Source: Seminavis robusta (Eukaryota; Bacillariophyta; Bacillariophyceae; Naviculales; Naviculaceae). From it: 64,000 nucleotides of DNA. The notes below the pieces were generated by a model. It made no database searches. It saw only the letters and a list, made by a program, of their open reading frames with translations, and had not been told where the DNA came from. The stretch spans positions 1 to 64,000 of the forward strand of contig CAICTM010000370.1 of assembly GCA_903772945.1 (NCBI GenBank), read 5' to 3'. Below are positions 31,101 through 44,500 of this stretch, in pieces. The number at the start of each line of letters is the position of its first letter. Position 1 is the stretch's first letter. Both the position numbers and the translations under genes were made by a program.

Positions 31101-34100
31101 TTCTGCTTCGAGCATGCCTGCAAAAAGTGTGTTTCCCTTGGACTTCAGGCGAAGCTCGCAATTGACGATCCTCCTCAAAATGTATGTGAAGACCATCCCA
31201 TGTGTATCATCCCTTCTTGTGTCGGATTTTGTGTCGAAGGACAGCCCTTTTGTTCGGATCATGTTCAGGCGACGAATTGCACAGCCATGACCAAGAAGGA
31301 AAAGCCGTGCAAGGGCTCAGCTGTGTCTCATCAAATCCCTTTCTGCAGAGACCATTTGCACTTGCACCGCTCCTCTGCTTTTCCAAAAGTGAGCAGCAAC
31401 AGTTACGTTGTGGACGACGAGGAAGAAGACGAGAATATGCCTCTGTTTGTTGAACCAGCGACAAAAACGTGCCTGGAGAGGACTCGAAAAGGCAAGCCCT
31501 GTAAGGGTGTGGTGTTGCCAGGGCAACAGTTTTGCTACGACCATGCACCACCCGAGCAGTTGTCACTCGAGGCGGAGCGAAGGACAGCTGTGAACGTCGG
31601 GCAAGAAACAGACCATGGTCAGGATGATCACAATGAAGAAACTAAGAAGCGAAAGAAGAACGACGACGATGTGGAGGAGGAAGCAGTCGAAAATCCGAAG
31701 TTGAAGAAGGAGAAGATGAGTATTGCCGAGAAGCGAAAGGTACAACCGATGGAGGATGCAAACGACAACAAGCAGCTGCAGGAGAAGTCAACAAAGAAAG
31801 CCAAAAAGGATGAGAAGGAACCGGCAAGCTCGCCGCTACCTGACACTGAGGAGGATGCTATGTCGTTTCACAGCGCTGGTTCCGAGATAGTTGACGACGC
31901 AGACGTCGACCGGTTAGAGCCCGATGAAGTTGAATTCGATGAGGAGGAAGGTGATAATCTCCAGCATCTTCGGGACGTTTTCGAGATCACTGATGGAGCG
32001 GAGGACAACTTGGAGGATGTCGAGAACTTAGAGGACGATGTAGCAAGTGCCACGGCCTCAGAGAGTTTGGCAAACCCCACGGCTGATGGGATTGATGATC
32101 AGGCACCTAGTTTGCCAGCAGACTGGTGTTGGGACTGGACTATCGAGGAGCGTTGGAATGCTTGCTACACCTTCATGCAGGTGCTTCAAGAGCTCCTGAG
32201 GAAAGCAAGTCAGCAGACGAGGGAGGCGATTAAGGTGGCAAGGAAGGACTTGCGCAAGGCTGAAGTCCAAGCCAAGGCCCGGGTATACGAAAACCGGTCC
32301 ATTATTGCCGGAACAATGGTTGGCTGCATTCATCGACTTGAAGCGATTCGTACCACCAAACCCTTTGCAGTTGTGGTTGAAGAAGCAAGTGAGGTATGCG
32401 AGCCACTCCTCTTTTCTTGTTTGACTGAGTCCACTGTCAAGCTGGAAATGATTGGTGATCATAGGCAGCTGCAACCCTCTGTCCAAGACCGCTTTGAGTT
32501 CGAACAGTGCAACAAAGTGAATGTTTCAATGTTTCAGCGCTTGATCGAAGCACCCGCTGGACATGGTATTCCATCAACAGTGCTATCGGTTCAGAGACGG
32601 ATGAGAACAAACATCTGCGATCTCACACGAAGCTTCTATCTCGACGTGACAGAAATTGAAGATCACGAAACTGTTCACAGCCAAGTGATTGGGCAGCGCG
32701 ACAGTGGCCCTCAGAAACTTATTCCCTCAACAGCAACGCAAGGAAGAGAAGTCCCCGGAATCGGTCCTCATGTTTTTCTTTGGACTCATAAAGGGGAGCA
32801 GAAAAAGTCCCACGTCGGTGTGTCGCGTATCAACCCTGTGGAGGCAGAGATGGTTTGTTCGCTTGTTGCCTACCTGGTGGGTTGCGGCGTACCTCGACCT
32901 AGCATTGCTGTTCTCACTCCCTACAAAGGACAACTGATGCTTATTCGAAAGATGATCTCAAGCGATCGACGATACTCTTCTCAGCGGCTACTGGCTGGAA
33001 GATCGGGAGGAACAGATGAGATCAGGATCTCCACAGTTGATCGTTTCCAAGGCGATGAAGAGGACATTATAATTTGTAGCTTGGTCGTTGACGAGAAATC
33101 GAAAACTGGTTTTGTCAAGCTACAAAACAGGATGATTGTGCTTCTCAGTCGAGCCCGCCTTGGCCTCTACATTCTAGGGAACACAGGATACTTTGAAGGC
33201 AAAAACATGCCACGACATTGGGCAGACACTTTTGGTCTTCTTCAGCAGCCCTCAACAAGCGACTCCAACGGTTCGCCCGGAGATCAGCAGCATGAGGAGG
33301 AGAAGCCTCGGACAGGAAGTGAACTGCGTAAGTTGTCGTGTAATTCCCTCTAAGACTATCGTCTGTCATCAACTCTCAACCTCTAACAATGATGCTTCCC
33401 GCACAGCTCTTTGCTGTCCTGTCCACCGGCAAAGCCGGTCCACAGCTAAGAATGCCGCAGATTTGAAGCTTGGGTTCTGCGAAGAAGTGTGCCAACACAA
33501 GCTGAGATGCTCCCATACATGTGCGCTTCCTTGTCATTGGCCCAGCAACGACCATAAAAAAATGTGTCCTGTTCCACTGGATTCACCATGCACCAGACAT
33601 CAAGGCGAAATCACGTGCCATCATCTCTTGACAAATGCCCCAGGGACAATGGACGCAACTACAGCAATCAATGCTTACAGGTGCCCTCAGGAGGGGGCAT
33701 CCACCCTTCCTTGTGGTCATTGTGTACAGCTGGCTTGCTGGAAACATGACAAGATGACTTCAGGGGAGATCCCCTGGCCCAACTGCGACCTACCATCCCC
33801 AGTATCCTACACATTTCAGGATTGCGATCACACACTCTCGGTCACATGCCGTCAGCTTCGCGATTTCACAGCTGACCCGAACAAAGTAAAATGCAAGGAG
33901 GATGTGGAATACCACCCGCCATGCGGTCACCCCGAAAAAATGAAGTGTTGGCAGCAGACTCAGTACGAAAGTGGTGTCAGGAAGTATGATTGCTTGAGGA
34001 AACAGGAGGTAATTCTCCCGCGTTGTGGGCACGAGCACTTACTGCCTTGCAACGTAGCTCAAGCCCTCCGAAACTGGACAGGGAAGAGCATTGACGAAGT

Positions 34101-37100
34101 GGGGAAGGTGGTCGAGGGCGAACAGTATGGCCCACAGGACTACACTTGCCACAAGCAAGTTGTTCTGGTTCGTACTTGCGGTCATGAGCAAAAGATGCAG
34201 TGCAATGACGCTTTTCGAAAATCAGACAAGCTTGGCCCCTGTGCGGAAATTGTTCACCGTGCCCATCCTGGATGTGGCCACCAAGTCGAAATCCAGTGCC
34301 AGTTTCTATCTGCATTGGATGGCCTGAAACCTCCAACTCCCTCAGTAGAAATTATTGAAGGGACGACACAACAGCCGAGTCCCTTGCCACCAGGTGTTCC
34401 AAAGTGCCAGGTTGATGTTGAGCTTGTTCGAAAATGTGGACACAAACAACCTATGAAGTGCTGGCGTAAGTGCACTGCCGAAAGACTGTGTCCAGCTTTG
34501 TTTTTGCAGCTCCTTTTTGCTTTGGAAAGCCATCTCACCTTGCCCCGTTCCATAATCGACAGGAGCTCGGCATCCAAAGGTTGGATGTGAACAGCTGTTG
34601 CAAGCAAAGAGCCCCCTCTGCTCCCATGTACTAGAGATTCCCTGCAGGGTTCGCGGAGAACTTTCAGAACCTCTCTGGAGCCAACAACAATTTGAGGAGA
34701 TCCGGAATTCGAAGACGATACAGCACAGCTTTGCTCACGAATGTAACGTCGAGACTGCGTCAACTTCCCTGAAGAAATGTCTGGCAACCTGCCGTGGGAC
34801 AATTTCCTTGACGCTGCCTTGCAGCCATACGAGACAAGTGCTGTGCAAGGAGCTTCCCAAAACACTTCGGGAGCGAACATACCGGTGCGATGAGAAGGCA
34901 GAGATCAAACTCAAAGATTGTGGTCACACAGCCGAGGTGTCTTGTTCCAAAGCGAAGGAGTACTTGGCAGGAAACGCATCGATCCCCTGCAAGGAAATCG
35001 GATCGAAGGCTTGCTGGAACTATGCTCATTGCGGAGTGACGCTCAAAGCAAAGTGTGGGCTCCAGGGCCTGGTCGCTTGCAAAGACCCCACCGCTTGGAC
35101 TTGCCCCTCAAAAAAGCATTCTTACCAGATCAAGCAGTGCACAGAAGGAAGTCCACTCAGTTGCCCAGGATGTGCCATGGATGCGCTGGACGAAGCTATC
35201 AAGGCTGAAGCTTTCACTCCTAGTGAAGTTCTTGAGGCATATCTTGCAATGGTTCCTTCGGAGTGCATTCAAATGCTCCGCCCAAAGCCAGCCAAGTACA
35301 TGGAAAAAGAAAGTGATATGCTGGCGGCAACCAAAGTGTTCCTAACTCGTTTGCAGATCTGGGAACGGCCCCTGTGCAGGCTCCAACGCATTCCGTGTTT
35401 TCGGGTGTTGAGAGACAGCAGCCACACTGGGCTTGATTGGTTTGATCCGGTCAAACTGGCAAAGCGGAAGACAGCCGAGGGCATACTAACTGCGCTTTGG
35501 ACGAGAGATTCCTTTCTTTGGTTGGCGTCTACGATGAAATCGGATGATGAAGAAGTGCTGCTGCTATGTGGGGTTGCCTCTGGTAAGTGGAAACTGAGTT
35601 GGAAGGAACCGCTCATTCCATGGTCCTCAACCTTTCGTTCCCGTATCTCCAGTTGCCCGAACCCTCCTGTCGCCCATGGAGCAGTTCCCGCAAAAGAAGA
35701 ATCTAACAAAGCTGATGAAAAAGATGCAGAACGAGGTATTTGACTCGTTGGTGTTCACAGAACAAAACGGCTGCTGTCGCCTCGTGGTATGCTACCCTTT
35801 CCCACTGGTCTCAGTATGCCGTATTCGACTGAAACGATCGGACGTTGAACAAATTGTGTCATGCCTCGATGGCTTGGAACCAATTAATTTTGATTTGGAA
35901 AAAGTTCAGCGAGAGACAGTCCCCTCCAACCTCCTGCAGTCAGTACCGGCAGCCCCACCTCCACCACAGAAGACCGATGACGTCGAGGATCAGTCGGTCT
36001 CTTCAAATGAGAGCAGCCAAGGTCACAATCTCGAAGGAACCGCTCTGGCTGGCTTTGTGATTGACAGAGACTTGTCCATGGATTGCATTCCTGAGAGCGT
36101 GCAATCTGATTTGCGCAACAAGATGAAGTTTTCCAATGCCAATGCCACCCCTTTTGCTGGAATCAAGCTCCTGCGCACGCTCAGCAGTTCCACCAAAATA
36201 ACGACACCTCTGCTGAATCTTCTTTTTGCCGCCGAGTTTATCAATGGCGATCGAACCCAAGCGGCTCAATATCTTAGATATTACCTAACGGCAGTGGACG
36301 CGGATGACAAAGGCTCGCATCGCAAGGTTCATCCGTGGACACTGATTGTGGCCTCACGGTTGGAACATGTTGGCATTGGATGTGCTCGCTTGCTGCGCTT
36401 GTTCCTTTCCTTGTTCCCGTCAGAGAAACATATGTTGACAGAAGCAGAGCAGGAGATGGCACTTGATGAAAGCGACGATGAGATGTCTGTGGCAACAGAT
36501 GATGCTTCGGGGATTTCAGTGGATCCATTGGTCGCACAGTGGTCCGACCTGCAGTCGGCGCATCCGGGATACGTACAGTCGGACGCAATGGATGAGCTCC
36601 TCGCCATGACGGGGCTAAAAAAAGTGAAAGTCGAAGCAATCCAGCTATGGGAGAGAGCGCTTCAGGTGCGAAAAATGGACCCCGAGACGAGGAAACGAAA
36701 TGCTGTCTCTGCCAACTACGTCTTTTTGGGCAACCCTGGCACAGGGAAGACAACAGGTATAAGGCTTTCGCTTTCCACTGGTCCAATTGTCGCCATATTC
36801 TGCCATTCTCACGTTGCCTTTTGCATCCCCCAGTTGCCCGATCCTTCGCGAGAATTCTACACGATTCTGGTTTCCGTGAAAATGACGTTTTTGTTGAGAC
36901 CACGGCTCAGTTGGTGAAGGAGGGTGGCATGGATGAGTTCAAAAAGGACGTTTCAAAAGCCATGGGCGGAACTCTGTTCATCGACGAAGCTTATGATATC
37001 GATCCCGTGAACGATTACAAAGGCAAACCAATAGCCAATCACATACTGACTCTCTGCGAAAACGAACGTGACAACTTGTCATTGATCCTTGCTGGGTACG

Positions 37101-40100
37101 AAGACGATTTTCAAGAACGCTTCTACAAGTACAATCCGGGCCTCAAGAGCCGCTTTCGTGAAATCACGTTTGATGACTTTGATGAAGAAGAGCTGACACG
37201 GATATGGACTGACATGCGAAGCAACAAGCGTTGGTCAGAGGCTGATAACGTTTGTACTGTGATGGTGAAGCGCCTGATGAAGCAGTCGGGGAAGAAAGGA
37301 TTTGGCAATGCCCGTGACGTGAGGAACCATCTCGAAAATGCAACAAAAAGTGCCATGTCACGTCTCGGCGACAACTTCGATCAAGACAATATGCAACTCG
37401 AAGTAGTGGACGTCATTGGGGAAGACCCGCGTCTTTCGAGTGGTAAACTCTTGGCGGTGACCTCAGAAATCGACGAAAAGATTGGCTGGCACCGTGTGAA
37501 AGCAGCAGTTCAAGAGTTGCTTGAACTCTGCTCGACAAACTACCAAAGAGAGCTTCTAGGCAAAACCCCGCTGGCAATGGTGATGAACCGATTAGTACTC
37601 GGGAATCCAGGTGAGAAATTGCGAACAATGCAGTTCAAACCGTGCCACGAATTGCTTTGCATTGTCCACCTAATGTCATTCATGATTTGAAAAGGGACTG
37701 GCAAAACTACATTTGCCAAGCTTTATGGTAGGCTCTTGAAGGAGCTTGGGTTTTTGAGCAACGGAGACGTCGTGTCGAAGACTGCAAGCGATTTCGTAGG
37801 CTCCCACATTGGAGAATCTCAGACCAAGACAAATTCCATACTCGAAATGGCCAAAGGGAAGGTACTCATTATAGATGAATGTTACGCACTTGATGACCAG
37901 AACTTTGGAAAACAAGTGCTGGATACTCTGGTTGAAAAGGTTCAAGGCTCTGCGTTTGATGACATTGCTGTCCTGCTCCTTGGATACGAGGAACCGGTGA
38001 TGAAGATGATCAAGGGGCAGAATCCAGGGCTCAAACGGCGGTTCCCAGTAGAGCACGCTTTCTACTTTGACGACTACAACGACGATGAGCTGCTGGCTAT
38101 CCTAGAACTCAACCTCAAGAAACAGGGAGTTCAAGCTACCTTTGGCTTTAGAGAGAAGGCACTCGACGTTCTGCAGCTTCAGAAGGGCCAGAGTGGATTT
38201 GGAAATGCAGGTTCCGTTGAGCTTATTGTCAAGGGAGCGACGACCAAGGCGGCAAAACGTGGCACCGCATCACCTGATTTGATGCTGACAGAAGACGACA
38301 TTGAAAACGCTGGAGCGAACAGAGCAGACAAGGACGCGAATCCACTGGACAAGCTTGACACACTCTTCAAGGTGGACAAGATCCGAGCTAAGCTTGAAGA
38401 GATGCAGAAGAGTTTGATTGTTGCAAAGAGAGAGGGAAGTGAGAAGCCGGAGCTTGGCCATTTTGTCTTTCGTGGTAGCCCAGGTGAGTCTGTTTGCAAC
38501 CATGACATTTTTAGAGGTGTCGACAATGCTAACTTTTCTGGTCTGCTTTGTAACATAGGTACTGGAAAGACCACCCTAGCCCGAGTTATAGCTGATGTTC
38601 TCTTTAGCCTTGAGCTGAAACCTTCCAACAAGTTGGTGGAGAAATCAGCGCAGGATCTTACAGCTGATTATGTGGGTCAGACAACTACAAAGGTAAAAGA
38701 AGCACTTACTGAAGCCAAGGGAGGTGTCTTGTTTGTGGATGAAGCCTACTCGCTGGGTGAGGGTCCATTTGGGAAAGATGCAGTGGACACTATTGTGCAA
38801 GCCATGACCAGCGAGGAGTTTGCAGATGTTTTGATAATCATAGCTGGCTATCCAGATGAAATCAATGATATGCTCAACACAAATGTGGGCCTGAAGAGCC
38901 GATTTACCAACTTTTTTGACTTTCCAAACTGGGAAGCATCGGACTGCATCACTTTCTTCAAGAAGTGCTTGGAAAAGGAGAGCTTCAGTGCTGACAATGA
39001 TGTGCTCGAGAAGCTGGAGGAAGGATGCATGGTGCTGAGTGCACTTGAAGGCTGGGGCAATGGTAGAGACATGATGCAGCTTTGGAAGGAAGCAAAGAGT
39101 CAACGTGCATCAAGGGTCTTTGACAAAACGGATGATTTCGAGAAAGTGATTGTTGTCAGCGATGTTGCAGTTGGAGTCGATGCTATGATTCAAGGCCGTA
39201 TCCCAGGATCAACTGTGTTACCTGACAATGATGTCGAGCCCCTTGAGAAACTTTGCAAATTGTATCGTATGGAAGGCATCAAATCAAAGCTGGAGCAGAT
39301 GAAAAAGGCATGGGCTGTTGCTAGAAGGGAAGGAAATGTTGTTGGCAAGCTTGGTAATTTTGTCTTCAAGGGATCTCCAGGTAGGTGCTGCTTCTATTCA
39401 AGTGATATCAAACTGTCTTCTGGCTGCACTGTGTGTGCTGACTGCTTCAACACACTGCTGATGCCAAATGCTACAGGCACTGGAAAGACGACGGTTGCAA
39501 GGGTCATTGCTGATGTGTTGTTTGGTTTGAAACTCAAGCCATCCAACAAGATAGTTGAGAAACCTGCAATGGACTTGATTGCCGGCTATGTAGGGCAAAC
39601 AGCAGGGCTTGTCACAAAAGCACTGAAGGAAGCCAAGGGTGGCATCCTGTTCATTGATGAGGCCTATGACCTTTGCAGAGGTGGTTTTGGTGTGGAGGCT
39701 GTCAATACGCTGGTGGCGGCCATGACGAGTGATGACTATGCAGATGTGACTATCATTATCGCTGGATATCCATTGGAGATTGACCAAATGCTCCGGTCAA
39801 ATGCTGGGCTCAAGAGCCGCTTCAAACACTACTTTGACTTTCCAGATTGGGTTGCTACAGATTGTATTCAGTTTTTGAACCTGTGTGCAGTCAATGATGG
39901 GTTCACTATTGATGACGAGACTCTTAGAAAGCTGCAACCAGGATTTGAAGAGCTTCGGAACTTGGACGGGTGGGCCAATGGTCGAGATGTCCAACAAATG
40001 TGGGAAGGCTGTTTGCAGCAACGAGCAGAACGAGTGTTTGACTTGCCCGAGAGCGACAAGCACATCTTGGCCGACGATGCCGCACCAGCACTGTTGGAAA

Positions 40101-40825
40101 TGCTGCATTCCAGACGAGAAATTGGAGGCAAGAGCCGCGTGAGCTTTCCCACATCGCTCGACCAGCTGATGCAGGAAGCCTCGGGAGCACCACCACCTGC
40201 CCCGTCTCCACCTTCCCAGGCCGTTGCGGACTCGACAAACAATCGACCGTCCGCCAATACACGGGAGAGCGTCCAAAAACAACAGAAAGCCAATGTCGAG
40301 TTGGATGAGTCTGACGAGCAGACAGAAGAGGCAATCGATGTATCCGATGATTCCGGGCGTGACGAGGGGGTTCCCGACGATGTCTGGGCTGAATTGCAAG
40401 CCGCCAAGGAAGCTGAGCGTCAACGAGAAATGCAAGAGGAAGAAGAGCGTAAAGCCTACGAAGCGTGGCTCCAAGAGCAGGAGCGCCTGGAAGAAGAAGC
40501 GCGAAGGAGGTACGAAGAGGAGCTGGAACGTCTCCGGAGAGAGCTCGAGAAGCAAGAGCTAGAGCGCGCCATTCGTGAAGCGGAAGAAGCGGAACGAAAA
40601 CGACAACAAGCCATTGAAGCAGAGCGACGACGCCGAGAGGCCGAGGCAAGGAGGCGCCAGGAAGAGCAGCGACGAAGGGAAGAAACCCAACGACGGCTAC
40701 AGCAAATTAATCCTTGCCCCGCTGGCTTTACTTGGTACAAGCAGGGAGGAGGATGGCGATGCTGCGGTGGAAGTCACTTCGTCAGCGATAAAGAATTGCG
40801 CAGTCGTTTCTCAAGTGACATGTAA
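28112..40825 (+). CDS. Giant ZNFX1-type helicase fused to four CbxX/CfqX AAA modules
   Basis: Ten exons (28112-29666, 29761-30123, 30202-33327, 33407-34465, 34563-35582, 35653-36756, 36834-37610, 37695-38483, 38559-39380, 39477-40825) join in frame to 3,987 residues. Order: RGG repeats (1-36); CCCH finger C41-x8-C50-x5-C56-x3-H60; SF1 helicase with GPPGTGKS (about 640), a Cys/His-rich insert (about 870-1090), a Lys/Glu linker, motif II VVVEEASEV (about 1361), GDHRQLQPSV, STVDRFQGDEEDI and LLSRARLGLY (about 1630); NFX1-like C-G-H clusters (about 1700-2210); four AAA modules (Walker A near 2737, 3001, 3264, 3538; Walker B LFIDEAY, LIIDECY, LFVDEAY, LFIDEAY; each with a GLKxRF arginine-finger region); an Arg/Glu coiled coil; CPAGFTWYKQGGGWRCCGG end motif. 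Relatives of the helicase act in RNA silencing or antiviral sensing. CbxX-type AAA rings remodel proteins. The combined role is unknown. Confidence 0.85.
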
Positions 40826-41515
40826 GCGTCGTCGGCGGAGTTTCGGAACGTGCCAGTAGTACCTTTGCAGCATGACGTTGTCGTCATTTTCGAAGCACCC
40901 AGCAGTAGTAAGTTTCCTTAGTATTAAAAAGTAACTACTAGCATCTCTCTTTCTACACTTATCCAGCTACTGGTACCGGTAGGACGGAGTGGATTCTAGA
41001 TTGGTCCTCGGTTTGTTCAGATTGATCATTCAACAGCGTTTTCGCGCCGAAAGAGTCTGAGCGAGCTCTGGATGTCACAGTGAAGTCTTGTCTCCGTACA
41101 GGATCTCTCACGAAAGTACGCTACCAATGAAAGGATCCAGCAACTACGAGTGGATACCTTAGTAAGTAAGTGCGAGAAGAGGAAGGGAAGAGCTTTGGTG
41201 CGGTCGGATGTTTCACTGTGACCTGTGCAAAACGCAAAGGAGACAACCACTGTAGTGGTACCGGTCCCAGTCACGAGTGGCAGTCCCCTCTTCGCTCACT
41301 GAAAGATCTCAGAAGATCCCACAAACATGGGTTGATGTTGATGCTTCGCCTCTGCGAAGACGAAGTTTTCTCACAAAAACAAAAAGATCTCAGTATCTGC
41401 CTCGACCTTCAGCCAACACCTATCTGATTCATTAACACTCGTTGCCTTCCTTGTTGCTATCTTTCCATCTCTAATATCCTCCATTAATCCACTAGACTAC
41501 CTTTCTTTTGCTACC
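40826..41515. other. Gap of about 690 bases between genes
   Basis: This is the 3' side of the giant gene and the 5' side of XDH. It has one TACCGGTA near 40974. No coding frame is seen. Confidence 0.35.
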
Positions 41516-44500
41516 ATGCCGCCGAACCAAAAGACGACCCTGCTGGCCTTTGAGAATGAAGATGTGGAACGTGTGGGCGCCTACCAGAAGAAGGGATATC
41601 GAACCACGCCCATCTTGTTTGTCAATGGGGAACGTGTCCCTGATGGCGTAGCCGCCAATGCAAGACCTAACCAGACTTTGCTCTCCTTTCTTCGAGATGA
41701 ATTGCTCTTGACTGGTTCGAAACTTGGATGTGCCGAAGGAGGCTGTGGAGCCTGTACCGTGATGCTGTCCAAATTGGACATGGAAACCAAAAAGATCAAG
41801 TGCGTTCTTTCCTTTTAATTATTGCAATCTTTGCCTGACTTTTTGGCATGGTATCTGACAATACTCTTCTTGTTGATTTTAGGCACATTTCGGTGAATGC
41901 TTGTTTGATGCCTGTTCTTGCTGCCGATGGCTGCCATGTCACGACCGTGGAAGGAGTTGGATCAGTGAAAGGTGACAATCTGCATCCAGTTCAAAAGGCC
42001 ATGGTGGATATGCATGGATCCCAATGTGGTAAGTCTCTATTTTATCTAGCTGGGTGATTATTGAGCGTAGAGTTTGCAGTGCTAACCCCGTCCGGCTCAT
42101 CACTGTTGCCACGCTTCAGGATTTTGCACTCCGGGAATCATTGTTTCCATTTATACCCTTTTTGCCAACAATGCCAATAAAGAACATATTGAAGAACACT
42201 TGGATGGAAACTTGTGCCGCTGTACTGGGTACCGTCCTATCTGGGATGCTGCTCGGTCGCTATGCGATGATACCGATACGGTGAGAGGTCCGTGTGGCAT
42301 TGCGTGCCGTGATTGTCCCGAACGTGAAGAGTGCGAACAGGACTGCAATGTGGAGGATAAAAAGACCGAAACAGACAAAATGGTCTGCTCCTCCTCTGCC
42401 GACAAGATGAAGCAGTACAAGGACACATTCCTCAGCGACAGGGAAACCTGGATGCAACAACCCACCCTCATGTTCCCCAAAGCGTTGCAGGACGAACAAT
42501 CTACGGAGCGATCTATGATGACAAAGCCACTCATGGTAGTTGATCGCACGGACTTTCATGCAGGAGGAACCTGGTTCAAACCCACGACACTCGAGGAGCT
42601 GCTGGCTTTGCTCAATGAATTTGGAGGTACTGGCACTAGTGCTTGCAAAATTGTTGTGGGAAACACTGAAGTTGGAATTGGTAAGTTGTTAAGGCATGTT
42701 GGAATCAGCCAGGCTCGGATACAAAGGCCTCACATTCGTTTGCTCTTTTTAGAGACTCGCTTCAAGCACGCTGTCTACCCTCGTCTCATTCATCCTTCGG
42801 ATAAGATCCAATCCCTGTATGGATTTGAAGTTGCAGATGCCAACATTCAGATTGGATCCTGCTGCTCGTTGAGCACTATCCAGGAAAAGTCTGGCGATGT
42901 CAGCTCTCAGTCAACAGCTTTGAAGAGGACAGCCTTGCCTATGCATGACATGCTGCGATGGTTTGCCTCGACTCAGATTCGCAACGTTGCCTGTCTTGGA
43001 GGCAACCTAGTCACGGCCTCTCCCATTTCGGATATGAACCCTATGTTGGCTTCTCTTGGAGCCAAGCTGGTGCTGGCATCTTTTGACAAGGACACTTCCG
43101 GTGTCTCTCGCCGTTCCGTGGCCGTGTCAGACTTCTTCTTGAAGTACAGGACGGTCGATTTGAAGCCAACCGAGGTTGTCGAGTGTATTGATGTGCCCGT
43201 TGTCCAGCCAATTTTTGAGTATGTGAAGCCATTCAAGCAGGCTCGACGTAGGGAAGACGACATTAGTATTGTCACCGCTGGCATGAGAATCCGCCTTGCA
43301 GCCAAAGGTGGAAAGTTCATGATCGAGGAAACAGCCATTGCTTTTGGAGGCATGGCGCCCACGACTATCATGGCTGTGAAGACAATGGAAGCATTGACCG
43401 GTGCGGAGTTTTCAGCAGAGTCCTTCACAAAGGCATCTGAGACGCTCATTACAGAGATTAAATTACCCGAAGGCGTCCCCGGTGGACAGGCGGGTTTCCG
43501 AATGACCCTTGCTTCGTCCTTCCTTTACAAGTTCTACTTGAGCGTCGTCGAAGAGCTGAAGGCCGACTGTGCAAAGTACCAAGCGGATCCATCGGCCTTT
43601 TCGGGTGTCACAGTTGAGGGAGATCTTCCCTCTTGTCCCGAGGTCGACGAAAAGGAACACACTGGTACCCAGAACTTCCTCAGCGACAAGAAACCAAGCC
43701 CAAGTGGTACGCAGTTCTACCCAGCTCCCAAGGTCGCCACAGGATGCGAAGACCAGATCTTGCCCAAAGTCAAGCCCATGGCACAGAAGGATGGGGCTTC
43801 AGCCGTGGGCAAGGACTCTGCTCACATGTCGGGCCCGTTGCACTGCACCGGAGAAGCATTATACACTGATGACATTCCTCTCCCCCCCAAGACCCTGCAG
43901 GCGGCACTCGTTCTGTCGAATGAATGTGGCAGAGTTCTGGAGTCTATTGATGTCACGCCGGCATTGGGCATTCCTGGCGTGGTTGGAGTTTACAGTTTGG
44001 AAGATCTCCTCAGCCTTGGAGGAAAGAATGAGATGGGCCCGATTCTCAAGGATGAACTTCTCTTTTTGCCTATCGGGGAGAAGGTGAGGACTGTTGGACA
44101 ATGCCTTGGAATATGCGTTGCTGAGAGTCTTGAGGCTGCAGAGCTTGGTGCACGAACAGTCAAAGTTGTCTATGGAGGAGACGCAGGAAAAGTTGCTGTA
44201 ACTATTGCAGATGCTGTCGAAGCCGGTCAGTGCTTCGAAATCTCTCGGCGCGACCTTGTTCGAGGAGATCCCGCAGTAATCGAAGCTTTGTCGTCTGCCC
44301 CCGAGGCTCCCGCAGAACCCAAGGTCGGCGATGTTGTCACTGTCAGTGGTACTTTCCGTAGCGGGGCTCAAGAACATTTCTACCTGGAGACGAACTCAAC
44401 ACTTGCAGTCCCATCTGAGTCCAACACCAACTTGACGATTTATGTATCAACACAAGCGCCGACGAAGACGCAGAACTTTTGCGCTTCGACTACTGGAACG

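Noticed and set aside
35770-35815. Possible extra short intron (GTATGC...CTCAG) in the giant gene
   Set aside because: Removing it brings a stop codon into frame, whereas reading through keeps the long frame open.
39797-40649. Long antisense frames under the AAA4 and coiled-coil region
   Set aside because: They are shadows caused by the biased codons of the Glu/Arg-rich coiled coil.
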